A DNA stretch of 64,000 bases from Apiospora phragmitis (taxonomy: Eukaryota > Ascomycota > Sordariomycetes > Amphisphaeriales > Apiosporaceae): the NCBI GenBank assembly GCA_038363925.1, contig JAQQWL010000011.1:8804001-8868000 (forward strand), given 5' to 3'. The notes beneath the pieces were generated by a model. The model had not been told where the DNA came from, ran no database searches, and saw only the letters and a program-made list of their open reading frames with translations. The first letter of the stretch is position 1; each line of letters starts with the position of its first letter. Shown here in pieces: positions 24,120 to 34,979 of the stretch. Position numbers and translations under genes: made by a program.

Positions 24120-24771
24120 TCAAGTCTCGACTGGGTGCCACTCCCTTCTTCGACTTGCTGTGTGTTCGTAACTTCTTCTGTCCTTCGGGGCCGTTGACCG
24201 CATCATTTGGCCTTGGAGACGAGTAGTGCTGTTGTTGCTGCTGATAATGCCTGGTTTAGGTGGTGGCTCGAATGAAGGCATCCTTCTAGTCCTTGGCTGT
24301 CTCGAATGCAGCAGGGTCCGTGGTGTCATCGAGGATTGGGAGACTGTTTAGCGTTAGTGAAGACACATTGCATTGCAAGTAAAATGAAGTTGCCCGGGGC
24401 TTATAGTCACTATGATTGAGGACGGTGGAAGGTGTAATATTAGGAGCCACCACGCTGAAGCGAATGCAGGTGCTAAAATGGGAAGGGGCGTAGTCAGAAG
24501 AAATGGAAAGAGCAACTAGATCAAGAGGCAATGGCACTGGTCCAGAGAGAGCCTTACTCGTTTCATTAAGATCAAGTTTGTTTTGTTCACTTTCTCGATG
24601 TTGCCTGTCTATTTCCCCCAAAACGATAATTCAGATCACTTCATTACTAGAAGAAAACTTGAGAAATACGAACTCACATTTCTTTTCCTTGGCTTTGCCC
24701 TTCTGTGCACCTGCTTGGCCTTCTTGCACCATTGAGTCACTGCAAATGGACGGGGCGTAATAACCCATCAT
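24120..24771 (-). CDS. Unrecognised small hypothetical protein, three exons
   Basis: The start MMGYYAPSICSDSMVQEGQA at 24771 leads into a Lys-rich segment and a clear phase-1 intron (24677-24609, GTGAGT...TAG), resuming as YRQHRESEQNKLDLNETSKA. A second possible intron (24410-24344, 67 bases, GTGACT, with a CTAAC branch-like site and ACAG) would join exon 2 to a Ser/Pro/Arg-rich end (PSFEPPPKPGIISSNNSTTR) stopping at 24120. Without that second splice the frame stops at 24286. No domain is recognised. The first intron is convincing; the rest is tentative. Confidence 0.4.
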
Positions 24772-25241
24772 GGCGACAGAGGGAAGATTGATGAACTTGT
24801 GAGTTTAATGGAGTGATTTTCTCAACAATCAGAAGTGCTCCAACAGTATTGGGTATACCTCAGAATATTCTGAGATCAATTAACCAAATCTGAACTGACC
24901 CGATGATGTTTTTTAGATTACGACGACAACATGATCACAACAACAACAACGACAATAACGACAACGACGGTGGCGACGATGGCGACAACGACGACGATGA
25001 CAACAACAACAACGACAGCAACAGCGACGACCGATATGATAACTATCGTCATAGTGGTGGCCGCGACGGTTCTAGCTACCGTCACTCGACCGGGCCTATA
25101 CAGCGCCCCGCAAGGCACAGCCTAACCCAGGCGGCTTCAATTTATTGTATTTCCTCAGAGCATCAACGGGCTCCGATATTTAAGTAGCCGTGGGATGCAC
25201 AAAGGCTGGCTCGCCAGTATCACGACAAAGCAGATCGATGA
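24772..25241. other. Intergenic region with trinucleotide-rich tract
   Basis: No gene. It contains the ACA/ACG/ATG-type tract listed separately. Long frames across the tract encode only Thr-, Asn/Asp- or Val-runs and are not credible genes. Confidence 0.5.
24927..25040. repeat. Degenerate (ACA/ACG/AYG)n trinucleotide tract
   Basis: About 110 bases of imperfect CAA/CGA/TGA-type triplets with three-base periodicity, giving Asn/Asp, Thr or Val runs in the different frames. This fits replication slippage followed by substitution. Confidence 0.8.
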
Positions 25242-26295
25242 TTGGAACTAGTGGCTCGATTATTTGTCGTACTTGGGCTTTCTCATACGAAGACGTGCCC
25301 CGCCCCGCCCACCAGCCCGGCGTACGACCTGGTGTTCAAAGTAAACCAAGAGGACTGGTGCAAAGGGCAAAGCGGTGAGGACAGTGAGAACAGACGATTC
25401 ATCTGCAAACTGGAGGACTTTTACACGGTAGACTGCGAGGACGGCTTGTTGATAGAATGGGAGGGCGGCAGCTCGGTTTGCTATTTTGCGAGCGATCATA
25501 TCCAGAGCGAAGGGCTCTTCCACTTCGTAGACACCAAGCAGTCAATCAAGAACCATCCTGCCCACTGTTCTACCAAGCTTAAGCACTTTCAGGCCATGGG
25601 CGTGATCTTTCTCCTCACGTAGCCAGCAGAGAAAAGGTCGCCGGCGGGCTGCTCGAGGACGACATGGGCATTGGCAAGACGTTATAGGTGCTGGCGACGT
25701 TCGTGGTCTGTCAATTCCTGCTCGCGATGTGGGACGACCACCGCAAGGGTATCGAAAACTATCGACACCAACCCATCGAGCCAGAGCCAGAGCAGGAGTC
25801 CGGGACCACCGCCGCCTCCGCCTGCACCTCCTCCTGTGCCGCCGCCGCCGCCTATCCCATGGCAAGCAGTCGGCAGCGTCGATCAGCAGCCCCAGCAGCT
25901 CCAGCACTAGCACCACCAACAACACCGAGGAACCTGTACTTCACGTACTTCCGATACCTTGCGGCCTTGGTCTTGATTGTTGCTTCATGTGTCAATCTCT
26001 CGACATCGGTTCCGTCTCGCCAACGTGGTCGCGGCGCGCAAGCAGCAACTGTGTCAAGGCCAACGCCCTGCACGCGGCTTTCGACCGGGAGAAGGCTCCA
26101 GATGTACACCTGCAATATAATTATTTGTACACCCCAGGGAGGAGCAAAGGTCGGCGCAGCGACCAAAGTGTTTATATAAGGCTCGGTGCTTCACCTTGGG
26201 ATCAATCTCTTGCGCCTTCTACCACCCCGCTGCCGCTTCCCACAGCCATCGTGAGACCTCCTCGTGAATCCTCGTTTCGGCACACCCGGCTCTAA
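25242..26295 (+). pseudogene. Remnant of a SNF2/DEAD-like helicase
   Basis: The left part (25300-25600) reads as a plausible N-terminal region (AYDLVFKVNQEDWCKGQSGE, FICKLEDFYTVDCEDGLLIE) leading into HFQAMGVIFLL, which resembles the start of a SNF2 ATPase domain. A stop and frame change near 25618-25640 follow, then AGGLLEDDMGIGKTL, the SNF2 motif I (family form: GGILADDMGLGKT), immediately broken by TAG where the family has CAG (Gln). A further 500 bases carry Pro/Ala-rich and basic pieces in several frames with no later helicase motifs visible (no DEAH, no helicase C-terminal block). It is therefore a truncated, decayed copy. Fungal SNF2-like helicases of this kind are often dispersed in repeat-rich regions; that context is inference. 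Confidence 0.6.
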
Positions 26296-27053
26296 ACTCC
26301 AAGGACCATTGACGTTGACTTCGGGTACTTGATGAACAGAGACCCGGAAAACCTTGCCCTGGACGCGGAGATACTGTTAAACCATTGAGAAGTCAAATAT
26401 TCATACGTTGTGGAGGAGGGGGGAGATGTCCTGTCCGAAGTGAAATTTGCGCTACTCAAGCTCTTCGCGCGAGGCGCCGGGAGCTACGCCTAGGCGATGA
26501 AAGGTTTAATAACTTTTAGTTGTTGTTTGAATTAGCTGGGGGAGGCTCTGTATATCGAAGCGGTATATGAAGTATTGGTCGAGTTACAGACTCTTTGTGT
26601 GGTGCACGATTTCGAGCAGAGAGCTTTGCTATAGACACTCCGGCTTGGCGCTTGGCGCTTATGAGTAGCTTGCCCGTCTGTACACAAGTTGCGCGAGAGA
26701 ATATGACAGTAACGCGCAGCTGTCACAGTACCTACATCTCCACACTGCGTTACAACCCGCACCACATTGTCTGCAGGCTCCCGCCAAGACAGTAACTTGC
26801 CCCTCAAAGCCCTAACCCCTTGCTTCCCTGGGCATGCACTCAAGTGTCATGTTGGTTGACCCAACTCAAGATCGGCAAACATCATGCGCATCCTTCACGT
26901 TTCTAAAAATCTTGAAAAGGTCGAAGAGCTCACGCATCAATTTCTAGCCCTGCTCTTGTCAGTAGCATCCTTCACCCCACATCCCGTTGCTCCAGTCACT
27001 CATCCTGATCACGCCGCTCTCAGCAAGCCAAACCAATCCGCCCTAGTGCCAGA
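26296..27053. other. Intergenic region
   Basis: No gene is recognised. The last part is the likely promoter and leader of the oxidoreductase gene. Confidence 0.45.
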
Positions 27054-28069
27054 ATGGATTTCACTGATGTTGCCATCGTTGGTGGAGGGCCAGCCGGTCT
27101 GACTGCAGCCAACACGCTGGCTCGTCAGCTTCATACAGCTGTTGTCTACGACAATGGGCTTGTATCGCAATGTGGGTGTTAAGCACATGCACATGGTCTT
27201 GACCTGGGACCACAAGGACCCCGAAGACTATCGCGCCGCAGCCAGGAAGTATATCTTGGACAACTATTCGACCATCCAGTTCGTTCCCTCCTCGGTCAGC
27301 AAGATCGAGAAGAAGTCGGACTCCCACTTCGAGGTACACGACAGCAACGGTGAAGTCAAGAAGTTCCGCAAGCTCATACTTGCTATTGGGTCATCCAACA
27401 TCTATCCCCAGATCCAGGGATACGAGAAGCTCTGGAAGAAACGAATGTAAGGACCACTCAACACAAGAGTGCTACGCGCGATATAAGCTGACACACATGC
27501 CCTCCAATACGCTTCCACTGTCTCTTCTGCCACGGCTATGAAGACCGAGGCGGTGCGTCTTCCGGAGTGTTGGCCGTTGGACCCGTGGGAGGTGCTCTGG
27601 CCGCAAACATGGCCCAGAATGCGGCACAGCTTACCGACAAGGTCACGCTGTACAGCAACGGCGATGACGCTATGACGGCCGAGGTCAAGGCCGCGGCCAG
27701 TGTGCTGATTCCGTCCAAGTTCAGCGTCGAGGCGCGCGAGATCAAGCAGCTGACGGGCAACGACTCGGACAGCTCCGTCACCGTCGAGTTCGAGGACGGG
27801 ACCACCAAGGTCGAGAAGTTCCTGGTGCACAACCCCGAGACCGTCGCGTCCGGGCCCTTCGTAGGCCAACTGGGGCTCGAGACTACTCCTGGCGGCGACA
27901 TCAAAGCCGACTACCCCTTCTGGGGCACCAACGTCCCGGGGTCTACACGGTCGGTGATTGCAGCACACCCTACAAAGTGACCCCGAGCTCTATCACCAGT
28001 GGCTGCAATGCCGCGGTCGCTGTCTGTGCTGAGCTGCAGGCTGCCAAGTATGCGCAGTCCTCGCTATGA
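27054..28069 (+). CDS. GliT-like thioredoxin-reductase-fold FAD oxidoreductase (frameshifted as read)
   Basis: The N-terminus [20 protein letters not shown] has the FAD-binding GxGxx[21 protein letters not shown] and [20 protein letters not shown] follow the low-molecular-weight thioredoxin reductase fold. After an intron with donor GTAAGG at 27447 (acceptor unclear, near 27490-27520) comes [13 protein letters not shown], with the redox-active CxxC (CLFC) of the GliT/HlmI/DepH group rather than the CATC of housekeeping thioredoxin reductase. The C-terminus has [17 protein letters not shown] and [18 protein letters not shown], ending at a TGA at 28067-28069. Two frame breaks occur: near 27168-27172 (YDNG then YRN) and in a GGGG run near 27937 (NVPG then VYTV). 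GliT-type enzymes oxidise dithiols to disulphides in epipolythiodioxopiperazine pathways, but many homologues lie outside clusters; no biosynthetic genes flank this one. Confidence 0.82.
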
Positions 28070-29434
28070 GCCGTTGGCATCGGGTGGGAAGCGTTGGGGA
28101 GTGGAGCTTCCCCGGCAATATGAACAAACCAATATTAAAAGGGGTAGTTTAGCTACATTGTACGTACAGGCAGAAAACTGGGTTTATGGGCGATATATCC
28201 TGGAAGAATGAACTGAATTTTACGCTTTGCATATGTAACCTGTTACGGTTATTCTGTGGTTGTGTATTGAACTCCATGGCTTTGATGGTTGCCTCTTGTC
28301 TGGAAGTTTCTGAGAGGTCGGGTTCCCCGCTCACCTCTCGCCCCCATTCACACCACCCCAGATACTCAAATTGGCAGGGAGAATAGCCAATAACCAGCCA
28401 CAAGCATAGTGTGGATATCAGGCGTGAAGAGACATCCGGGGCGGTTTGGGGTAAGACGGGTGACTGTGCATTTTCGGCTAATCTGCCCTCTGGTCTCGGG
28501 CCGTGATGAATGTCGATCGATACATTTGGCCAAGGTACCAAGAATGCCGAGCTCCCTTCCTTGCCGCTTGGGAATAATTCCCTTCAGCCGACAAGCACGT
28601 CAGCGTAACCCCAAACGATAATTAACATCCCTGACAACACATTGATCGTCAGGTGAACCCCAGGAATACGCGCACGCCATTGGTGCGTTGGTTGCAATGG
28701 TGCTGATCTGCCAAGGATAACACAGCCTCCTTGCTTCCAGGAGTATCGATCATACAAGCCAAATGATCTAACTCTTGCAACGGGAGATTGACTTAGTTGT
28801 AATAACTGAGAGCCAACTGACCACCACACGCAAGAATCCCATATGAACACGGGAGAGTGATCTCCCGGGCTTCATACCCCGAGGCGGCTCCTCATGGTTT
28901 CCATCTCGTGCCTTGGCCCTCTTCTTATCCACTCTTGACCGCCTCTTCTCCGTGCTTCTGAGTCAACTCTACCATCAACACGCCGGGTATATCATCGTGG
29001 AGTCGCTAGCAAGGTCAGTGGTTACTTGACTGCTTTAAAACGTCCACCATGGCAGAGCAACACTACTACCAGACTGGCGGGCATCCGGGAGCAAGGGGCT
29101 GACTTAGTATGGCCTCCTAGCTGTTTACATGGTTGAGTATCGACCCTCTCCTTAGCTAGCATGTTTGTTTGGCGCTACAGTCGTATGGAGCATGTAGATT
29201 GGGTAGGGTTCTGCAACAACAGGCGGGTGGTATTAACGGTGCTGGTCTAAGAAGAAATGAACAGAGGGCGCTGCAGGGGCTACTGGGGCTGCCCGGGACA
29301 ATATCAATGCCAATTTCTGTCAACCGAAGATTACATACAATCCTAATAGCGTGCAGGCAGAGAAAAAAATAAATTAATAAATCGTAAATTCATCTTCTCT
29401 TCCTGCTACCACTTCATCTTCATCAGCTACGTCA
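28070..29434. other. Intergenic region
   Basis: No gene is recognised. Short frames on both strands lack family features, and no RNA gene or repeat is seen. Confidence 0.45.
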
Positions 29435-29955
29435 TTAGAAGAAGGGGCTTCTCCCCTCTACGCTTCGCGCGGGGAGGTCGATCGGATCGCCTGTGATTGA
29501 ACCGGCACCGAGCTCAGGGCCGTTATCATTATCGTCATCAAAGCCAGCTCCTGCCGGGTTGGGGGCATCATAACTCAGTCCCGGTCCGATCGTCGAACGG
29601 CAACGAGCGCCATCGCTATTTATGGGGGCTCTGTCGACGGCTGTTGCGCCGGCTCTTCGTGCCTCGGTATACTCTCTTCTTCCACAGCATTGTTCGACGA
29701 ATGAAGCGCACCATCCCTCAGTGCCAGTCTCTCCCGCAATCTCAGGTAATAGTCCACAGGCCCCCGTCGTCTTCTCTTGGATTCACGCTTGATGTCTCTT
29801 CCCTCTTCGGAGATCGACCGCTTTTCTCTCTTGATATCATTGTCGATCATTCTCATCTTTCGGCGCTGAGGGACGATGGGACTTGGATGTATCAGTCTAC
29901 TATGATGTCCTTGACGGCATAACCAGCTAACGGCATGAGGGATGTTCTGCACCAA
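29435..29955 (-). CDS. Unrecognised basic-then-acidic coding-like segment
   Basis: The minus strand reads a charged segment (RMIDNDIKREKRSISEEGRD, KRRRRGPVDYYLRLRERLAL) and then, after a frame change near 29630, a low-complexity acidic end (FDDDNDNGPELGAG) stopping at 29435. It lies directly downstream of the SET gene and could be its misread 3' end or a separate small gene. The function is unknown. Confidence 0.22.
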
Positions 29956-30878
29956 GGCACAGGCGGCGAATGATCATAGACCGTCGCTGTGTGGCTTGGC
30001 TTCCCTCTTCGCCACCAAGGATCCCTTGGAGGCGAGCTTGCTCTCCGATGCAGAGCGCCAACTCGAGTCCAGTCTGACCCTCTTCCCCAATCAATTCAAC
30101 AATCTCTCTCACCCAAGAAATAGCTCTCAGTGTATCGTCCTGAGTCGGCGATTCCATCTGGTAGTAATAGTCCAGACAGTCCCGAAGATCCCTCATTCGG
30201 CCGCGTCCGTCGTTGGAGGGGACATGAAAGGCACTGGCCACGGAGCAGATATCGCAATCGCAGGCAAAGTTCTAATTTGCCAACCGCTGCTGGCGCTGGT
30301 CCGGGTCCAGGTAGATGTTGTCATGGAGGTAGTTAATTGTCACCTCCTCATTCGGCTGGATGTCCCGGAGGGCGTGGAGTGTGACCAGACTGGTCTCGTG
30401 ATTGTAATAAACGTATGTGTTAGGCACACAACTATAGAAAAAAAGTCAGATGAAATTCGCAACAGGTGGTTCTGGTCATTGATGTGATGTTTGCTTACTC
30501 ATGGTTGATCGCAGCGGCGGCGGGCGACAGGAAACAGCCAGTTCCAGCTCCTTCGACGCTGTTCAGCTGGACGATTTGCTCAAGTCGAGCAGTGGCAACT
30601 GAGAGCTGGTCACGGTCGTGTCCGGCAGGTAGGACAGGGACCATGTCAACTGATCCGGCGAACAAGCGGGTGAAGAGCGCTTGGGCGGGGAGGGGCAAGA
30701 GTGGGAACTCTTCGTCAATGTCGTTGACCATATCTTGTTGGGTCTCGCCTACTAGGAACGGCACTTCTGACATGACCTTGAGACCCTTTGAGAGCTTGCG
30801 CGAAGCGAAGAGGCCAAGGCCTCGCTCCGGCAACTCGCAAGCGTGAATGTCGACGTTGGCATTGACGGGATGCGACAT
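29927..30878 (-). CDS. SET-domain protein (possible lysine methyltransferase) with in-frame TAG
   Basis: Exon 1 (30878-30499) starts MSHPVNANVDIHACELPERG and continues LGLFASRKLSKGLKV, the first SET motif. A 67-base intron (30498-30432, GTAAGC...TAG) joins it to NHDCVPNTYVYYN, the NHxC cofactor/substrate motif, followed by IQPNEEVTINYL (the ELxxxY-like end of SET) and a post-SET-like Cys cluster CDCDIC. A TAG at 30274-30272 interrupts LANxNFACDCD where relatives have Trp, so TGG has become TAG. A helical C-terminal region (about 30240-29930, ending RRLCLGAEHP) resembles the tail of fungal SET/TPR-like proteins. Such proteins methylate lysines in histones or other proteins; the substrate cannot be predicted. 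The upstream ATG at 30878 is chosen because it precedes the first SET motif by a typical distance. Confidence 0.75.
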
Positions 30879-32611
30879 TATTGGCAACGTATAGAGCGAA
30901 GGAAGAAAGCAAGTCGCAATAGCGACATATTAATCAATGGTGGCAAGAAAGAGCAGAGGTTGGGTAGGAAGGTTGTGGTAACAGCTGAGACGTCCCACTT
31001 GAAGTGCTGAGGAAAAATTCTGAAGTAGAGCAAAGATTGGAACAAGTTAGAAGAGAAGCTCATTATTGAATACAAAAGGATTGTGAACGACCAATAAGCC
31101 AAATGCACTTCCAAGTTATAATTTGGGACAGAAATTAGGCACTTGAATTGGTGGTGCCTTTCACGCCGGCCTCCTAACTGATACGACACGGAGCAGACAT
31201 TTTGACAACACCGTGGACTGAGAAAGTCTGGACTATATTACATTTTGTGTCGAAATTCCTGACTGCTTGAAATCACTCTAGGTGGCTTCTGTTTATAAGA
31301 GGTTATGTATAGTGATCCATGATGGGTGAGATATCACCAGCTTATAAGTCCTTACGGATAACATGGAAACATGGTTGCTCCAGTGTGCGAGTCAGATAGG
31401 TAAACTTCATATGGGTGACAAGACGTTTCCCGACGCCAAGGGGGGATTTTTTGTGCATCTGCTGGCTGATTGACAATGGAGGACGATTTCTTTGGAGATG
31501 AGTCTCGGACCGAAACAACGCCATTGAGGACAATTTCTCGTGCCTCAAAGTCTTGGAAGGACCAGTTTACCACCGGCCTACGGAGAGCATTCCATTGTGG
31601 CTCCTAATTCTCTGAATCGAAGCATTTGGGAACTTCTTCAAGCGGCTAGGAAAAAGAAGCCCAAGTAAAAGCGCCAGAAATCCTAGATGTCCGGAGACAG
31701 TAACTTGAATGAGAGCCACAGCTCTTCAACGACTATGACTCAATCGTGCAAGCGCTACCTCCTCTTGTGCACTATAACTGAGCATAGCAGCAGGCAATCA
31801 GCTTGCCTAATATCAAATGCAGACGAGTTTGCTAACACACATTGGGGTTGTTGTGAACATGTCCATGTGATTCATACAGCTAGGCTTGGAGACCAGAAGC
31901 TCTGGAAACGACAACCATAAAACCTGGGCGCATTGTCTATCTAGCTATCACAAGTAAACATATTGTGATGTGACGTTCTTTATGGCTGTCTGCCACGTGG
32001 AAGGTGAGACATAGGGATCTTCTGTCTCGGCCTTATTCAGGGGCTGCTAGACTAGGACCATCTCCGAATGGGATGTTTGTTCAGAAACAAGAGACATCTC
32101 ACAATAACGAACCAAAACTCTGGGTTCGATCGTAGCCTATTTTGGATCAGTGCTGTTCGGTATCAGCCTAGTATGATTCCCGATCCCATTCCTGGCGATA
32201 CATTAATGGAGGATTGACCAATTCTGCCCTTCCTGAGAATCACCTGCTCTAGCGAAGCATATGGCATGCAGAAAGACCACAGAAAACCAAATATCTAAGC
32301 TTTGGTTAATCAGAACACACAATCTTAGGATATGATGATTCAACATCCATAGCTTATAATGCTAAGATTCGTTGCTATAGAGATCGCAGCATGTCCTCAT
32401 TCGCCGCCAGCGCAATATCATGTCGGTTACCATGATCGACTGAGCTATAAGTAGGGTGCGGAATGCCTCCAAGTAGTAGATCTTGATTTGCATCATCCAT
32501 CATCGTCATTCGCTTCACTCTCATTTCAGTCGCTCTCCCCAGTCACTCATTACCAACTAACCTCCCGTTCTAGAAAACATCCATTGACGGCTCTTCTAAT
32601 ACACCCATACC
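30879..32611. other. Intergenic region
   Basis: About 1.7 kb between divergent SET and GLEYA genes, with no convincing coding frame. It contains the promoters of both. Confidence 0.45.
32446..32453 (+). promoter_or_regulatory. TATA-like box of the GLEYA gene
   Basis: TATAAGTA lies 159 bases upstream of the ATG at 32612 and is followed by a CT-rich leader (32490-32580). The placement fits a fungal TATA-containing promoter with a transcript start near 32480. No experimental support. Confidence 0.4.
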
Positions 32612-34486
32612 ATGTATACCCTCCTCGCCCTACAAGGGCTTCTGCCCCTCTCCGCCCTCGCCGCACCCGTCGGCGACGGCATCATGGAACGTTGGAAGCC
32701 CCGCGTGGCTGAAGAAGCTCCAGGATGGCATGTTCCTCAAGAAGGACGAGCTGTTCTGCAAGGCCAATGTGGCCATCATCAAGGCTCTGCTCGAGGAGTC
32801 CGGTGGCACGAACTACTGTTCCGATGTGCTAAATCTACCGGCTACGACCACGACGGAGTGAGTCATTTCATCGTGCATACGAGGTTTGAAAATACTGACT
32901 GACTGCATACATACTCAAGAACGGCTACCATATACGTCACACCGTCGGCTCTGTCGAGGGGAGTGTTACCCGTCATCACGGATCCAGCTGTCTCGGTTGA
33001 TCCGGCTACATCCACCAAGCCGGCTGATCCAGCCACCACGTCGTCATCGGAGGATCCAGCAACGAGCTCTAGTGCAGCTGTCCCTGTTGAGACATCCTCT
33101 GCGCCCATGAGCTCTATGACGAGCACCACGACAATGATGGAGACCATCAACGTCGATGTGACTGTCACCGTTCCAGTCGTCCAGGTAAGTTGAGCCGCGA
33201 CGATTGACGTCTCCCATCCACCTCATATTCGAATTACTCCTGATGCTGACCGCAACCGCACCGCTCAGACCGAGACGACCACAACCAACATCAATTCGCA
33301 GACACTCCTCACCTGCCTCAGCACCGCCATTACCGCCCAGGAGGCGAACGCCTCTGCCGGAGCCGGCACCGGCATCGGCGTATCCGCGGCCCTCGACCTG
33401 CCGCCGCACCCTACGGTCCCCGCCGACGCGCCCCTCTTCCCCTTCGGGATCGGCAATCGCGCCAGCGACCCCAAGTGCGGCCCCAAGCCCGCCTGCGTCC
33501 CGGACGTCTGGGGCGACGCCGACATCCAGGAGGCCTGCAAGTGCCGCGCACTGCCGCCGCCGGCCTGCACGACGAAGGTGACGGCGGTGGACCTGCCGGT
33601 CGTCGGGGCCGTTGGATGTCTAGCTGGCGGCAAGAGCAGCGGCGGTAACGGCGCCAAAAGCGGCCTGGGTGGTCTCGCTGGTGGTCTGGGCGGTGGTGTC
33701 CTGGGCGGAATGCTCCGACGCATCAACGGCGATAACGACGAGCGGTGCGCAACCGTAACCGCGACCGTAACCGCGGCCAACACCGTGACCGCGACGAGCG
33801 TGCCGACGAGCACCAAGGTCGAGACGGCGCACGCGACGGCGACGAGCATCGTGCCCAACGGCCTCGCGTACAAGAGCTACACGCACCCGTTCGACGCGAC
33901 CGACCCCTCCAACGCTAACCCCTTCACGTCCACCTTCTTCAAGAAGCGCACGCCCGCGGCCCAGGGCGTGCTCGGCGGCCTCTCGTTCGCGACGCCGATC
34001 TGGCCCTCGCAGGAGGGGTTTACGGCGACGAGCGGTGGCCGCATCGCGATCCCGGGGCTCGATTCGGGCGATATTGAGAACGCGCTTGACACGGCGATTA
34101 TGGTTCAGGCGTTCTTCATCGCGACCATGACGGGCGAGTACACGTTCGCGTCGCCAGGGGGCAAGATTGACAACTGGTAAGCCAAATCCAAATCCTCATC
34201 ACCCTCCCCCCGCCTTCTCCACCCCCCTTCGTTCCTCTGTCCAGCAAGAAAAGGAACAAGCAAGCTGACACAAGTCACACACCCACACAGGGGCATGCTC
34301 TGGCTAGGCGAGTCCGCCTACTGCGACTGAGACGACGCCAACGCCGCCTTCCTCGCGAGCCGGACCGCGTCCGGCGGCGCCGCGCGGAGCTACCTGAGCA
34401 TCCGGCTGCCCGACGGCACGGTGGTGGACGAGGGCGACATGAGCGCCTACTTCGTGCGGAGCTGCGACGAGGGGGTCTTCGTGTAA
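32612..34486 (+). CDS. Secreted GLEYA-domain adhesin-like protein (broken as read)
   Basis: A signal peptide (MYTLLALQGLLPLSALAAP) is followed by a short Cys-containing segment, a Ser/Thr/Pro-rich stretch, a Cys cluster (CGPKPACVPDVWGDAD, CKCRALPPPAC), a Gly-rich stretch and a C-terminal GLEYA/PA14-like domain (LAYKSYTHPFDA, IMVQAFFIATMTGEYTFASP, WGMLWLGESAYCD, DDANAAFLASR). Exons are about 32612-32857, 32920-33184, 33269-34176 and 34291-34486, with introns of 62, 84 and 114 bases. GLEYA domains bind glycans on surfaces, in lectin-like fungal adhesins. Breaks: a one-base frame change near 32705 (ERWKP then WLKKLQDGMF) and an in-frame TGA at 34328-34330 where Trp is expected (YCDxDD). The domain also ends early, about 50 residues after this point, so the C-terminal part may be incomplete. 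Confidence 0.75.
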
Positions 34487-34979
34487 AACGAAACGGTCTT
34501 TTGCTGTAGTGTCTTTGTCACGCACTAAACACTCTATCTTATGGCCTACTGTACTGGCTCATTCTTTTTTGACGACTTCATGACCAACCAACCAATTAGT
34601 ACTACTTTTAATAGCTTAATTATGCATTCCCCTTCCGTAGGGAGGTTGTGGAGCGTGGGAGAGGCGGATGGGGGAAGAAGACTTCTGACTACACGTTTGA
34701 TATTATACTCAATCAATTGCAAGCTTCTTAATACAACTTGGTTATTCCATTAGGCCAATGTGCGAACATATGGTATATAGCGACAGTGATGGGCGGCACT
34801 TCGAGATAGAGGGCGCTCGATGTTCGAATCCCTGCTTTGGAAAGTGGTCGTGAAGGTGGGACAGCCAACCGGGAACGAGAAATTTCCTTGGGTTGGTAGC
34901 AACATCCATCGAATGAAGAAACAAACATCGCCGCGAAAGGTTCCGAGAATCGACCCTAGTCAAGGACAACCAACCAACT
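34487..34979. other. Intergenic region between convergent genes
   Basis: 3' regions of the GLEYA gene and of the minus-strand hypothetical gene. No RNA or repeat is recognised. Confidence 0.5.

Noticed and set aside
24900..25050. Possible CRISPR-like array
   Set aside because: The periodicity is three bases with no spacer structure, and the genome is eukaryotic.
24931..25125. Thr-rich and Val-rich frames on both strands
   Set aside because: They are translations of the degenerate trinucleotide tract.
34810..34850. A T-loop-like TTCGAATCCC suggesting a tRNA
   Set aside because: The flanking bases cannot form a T stem, and no A box or acceptor stem lies at the right distance.
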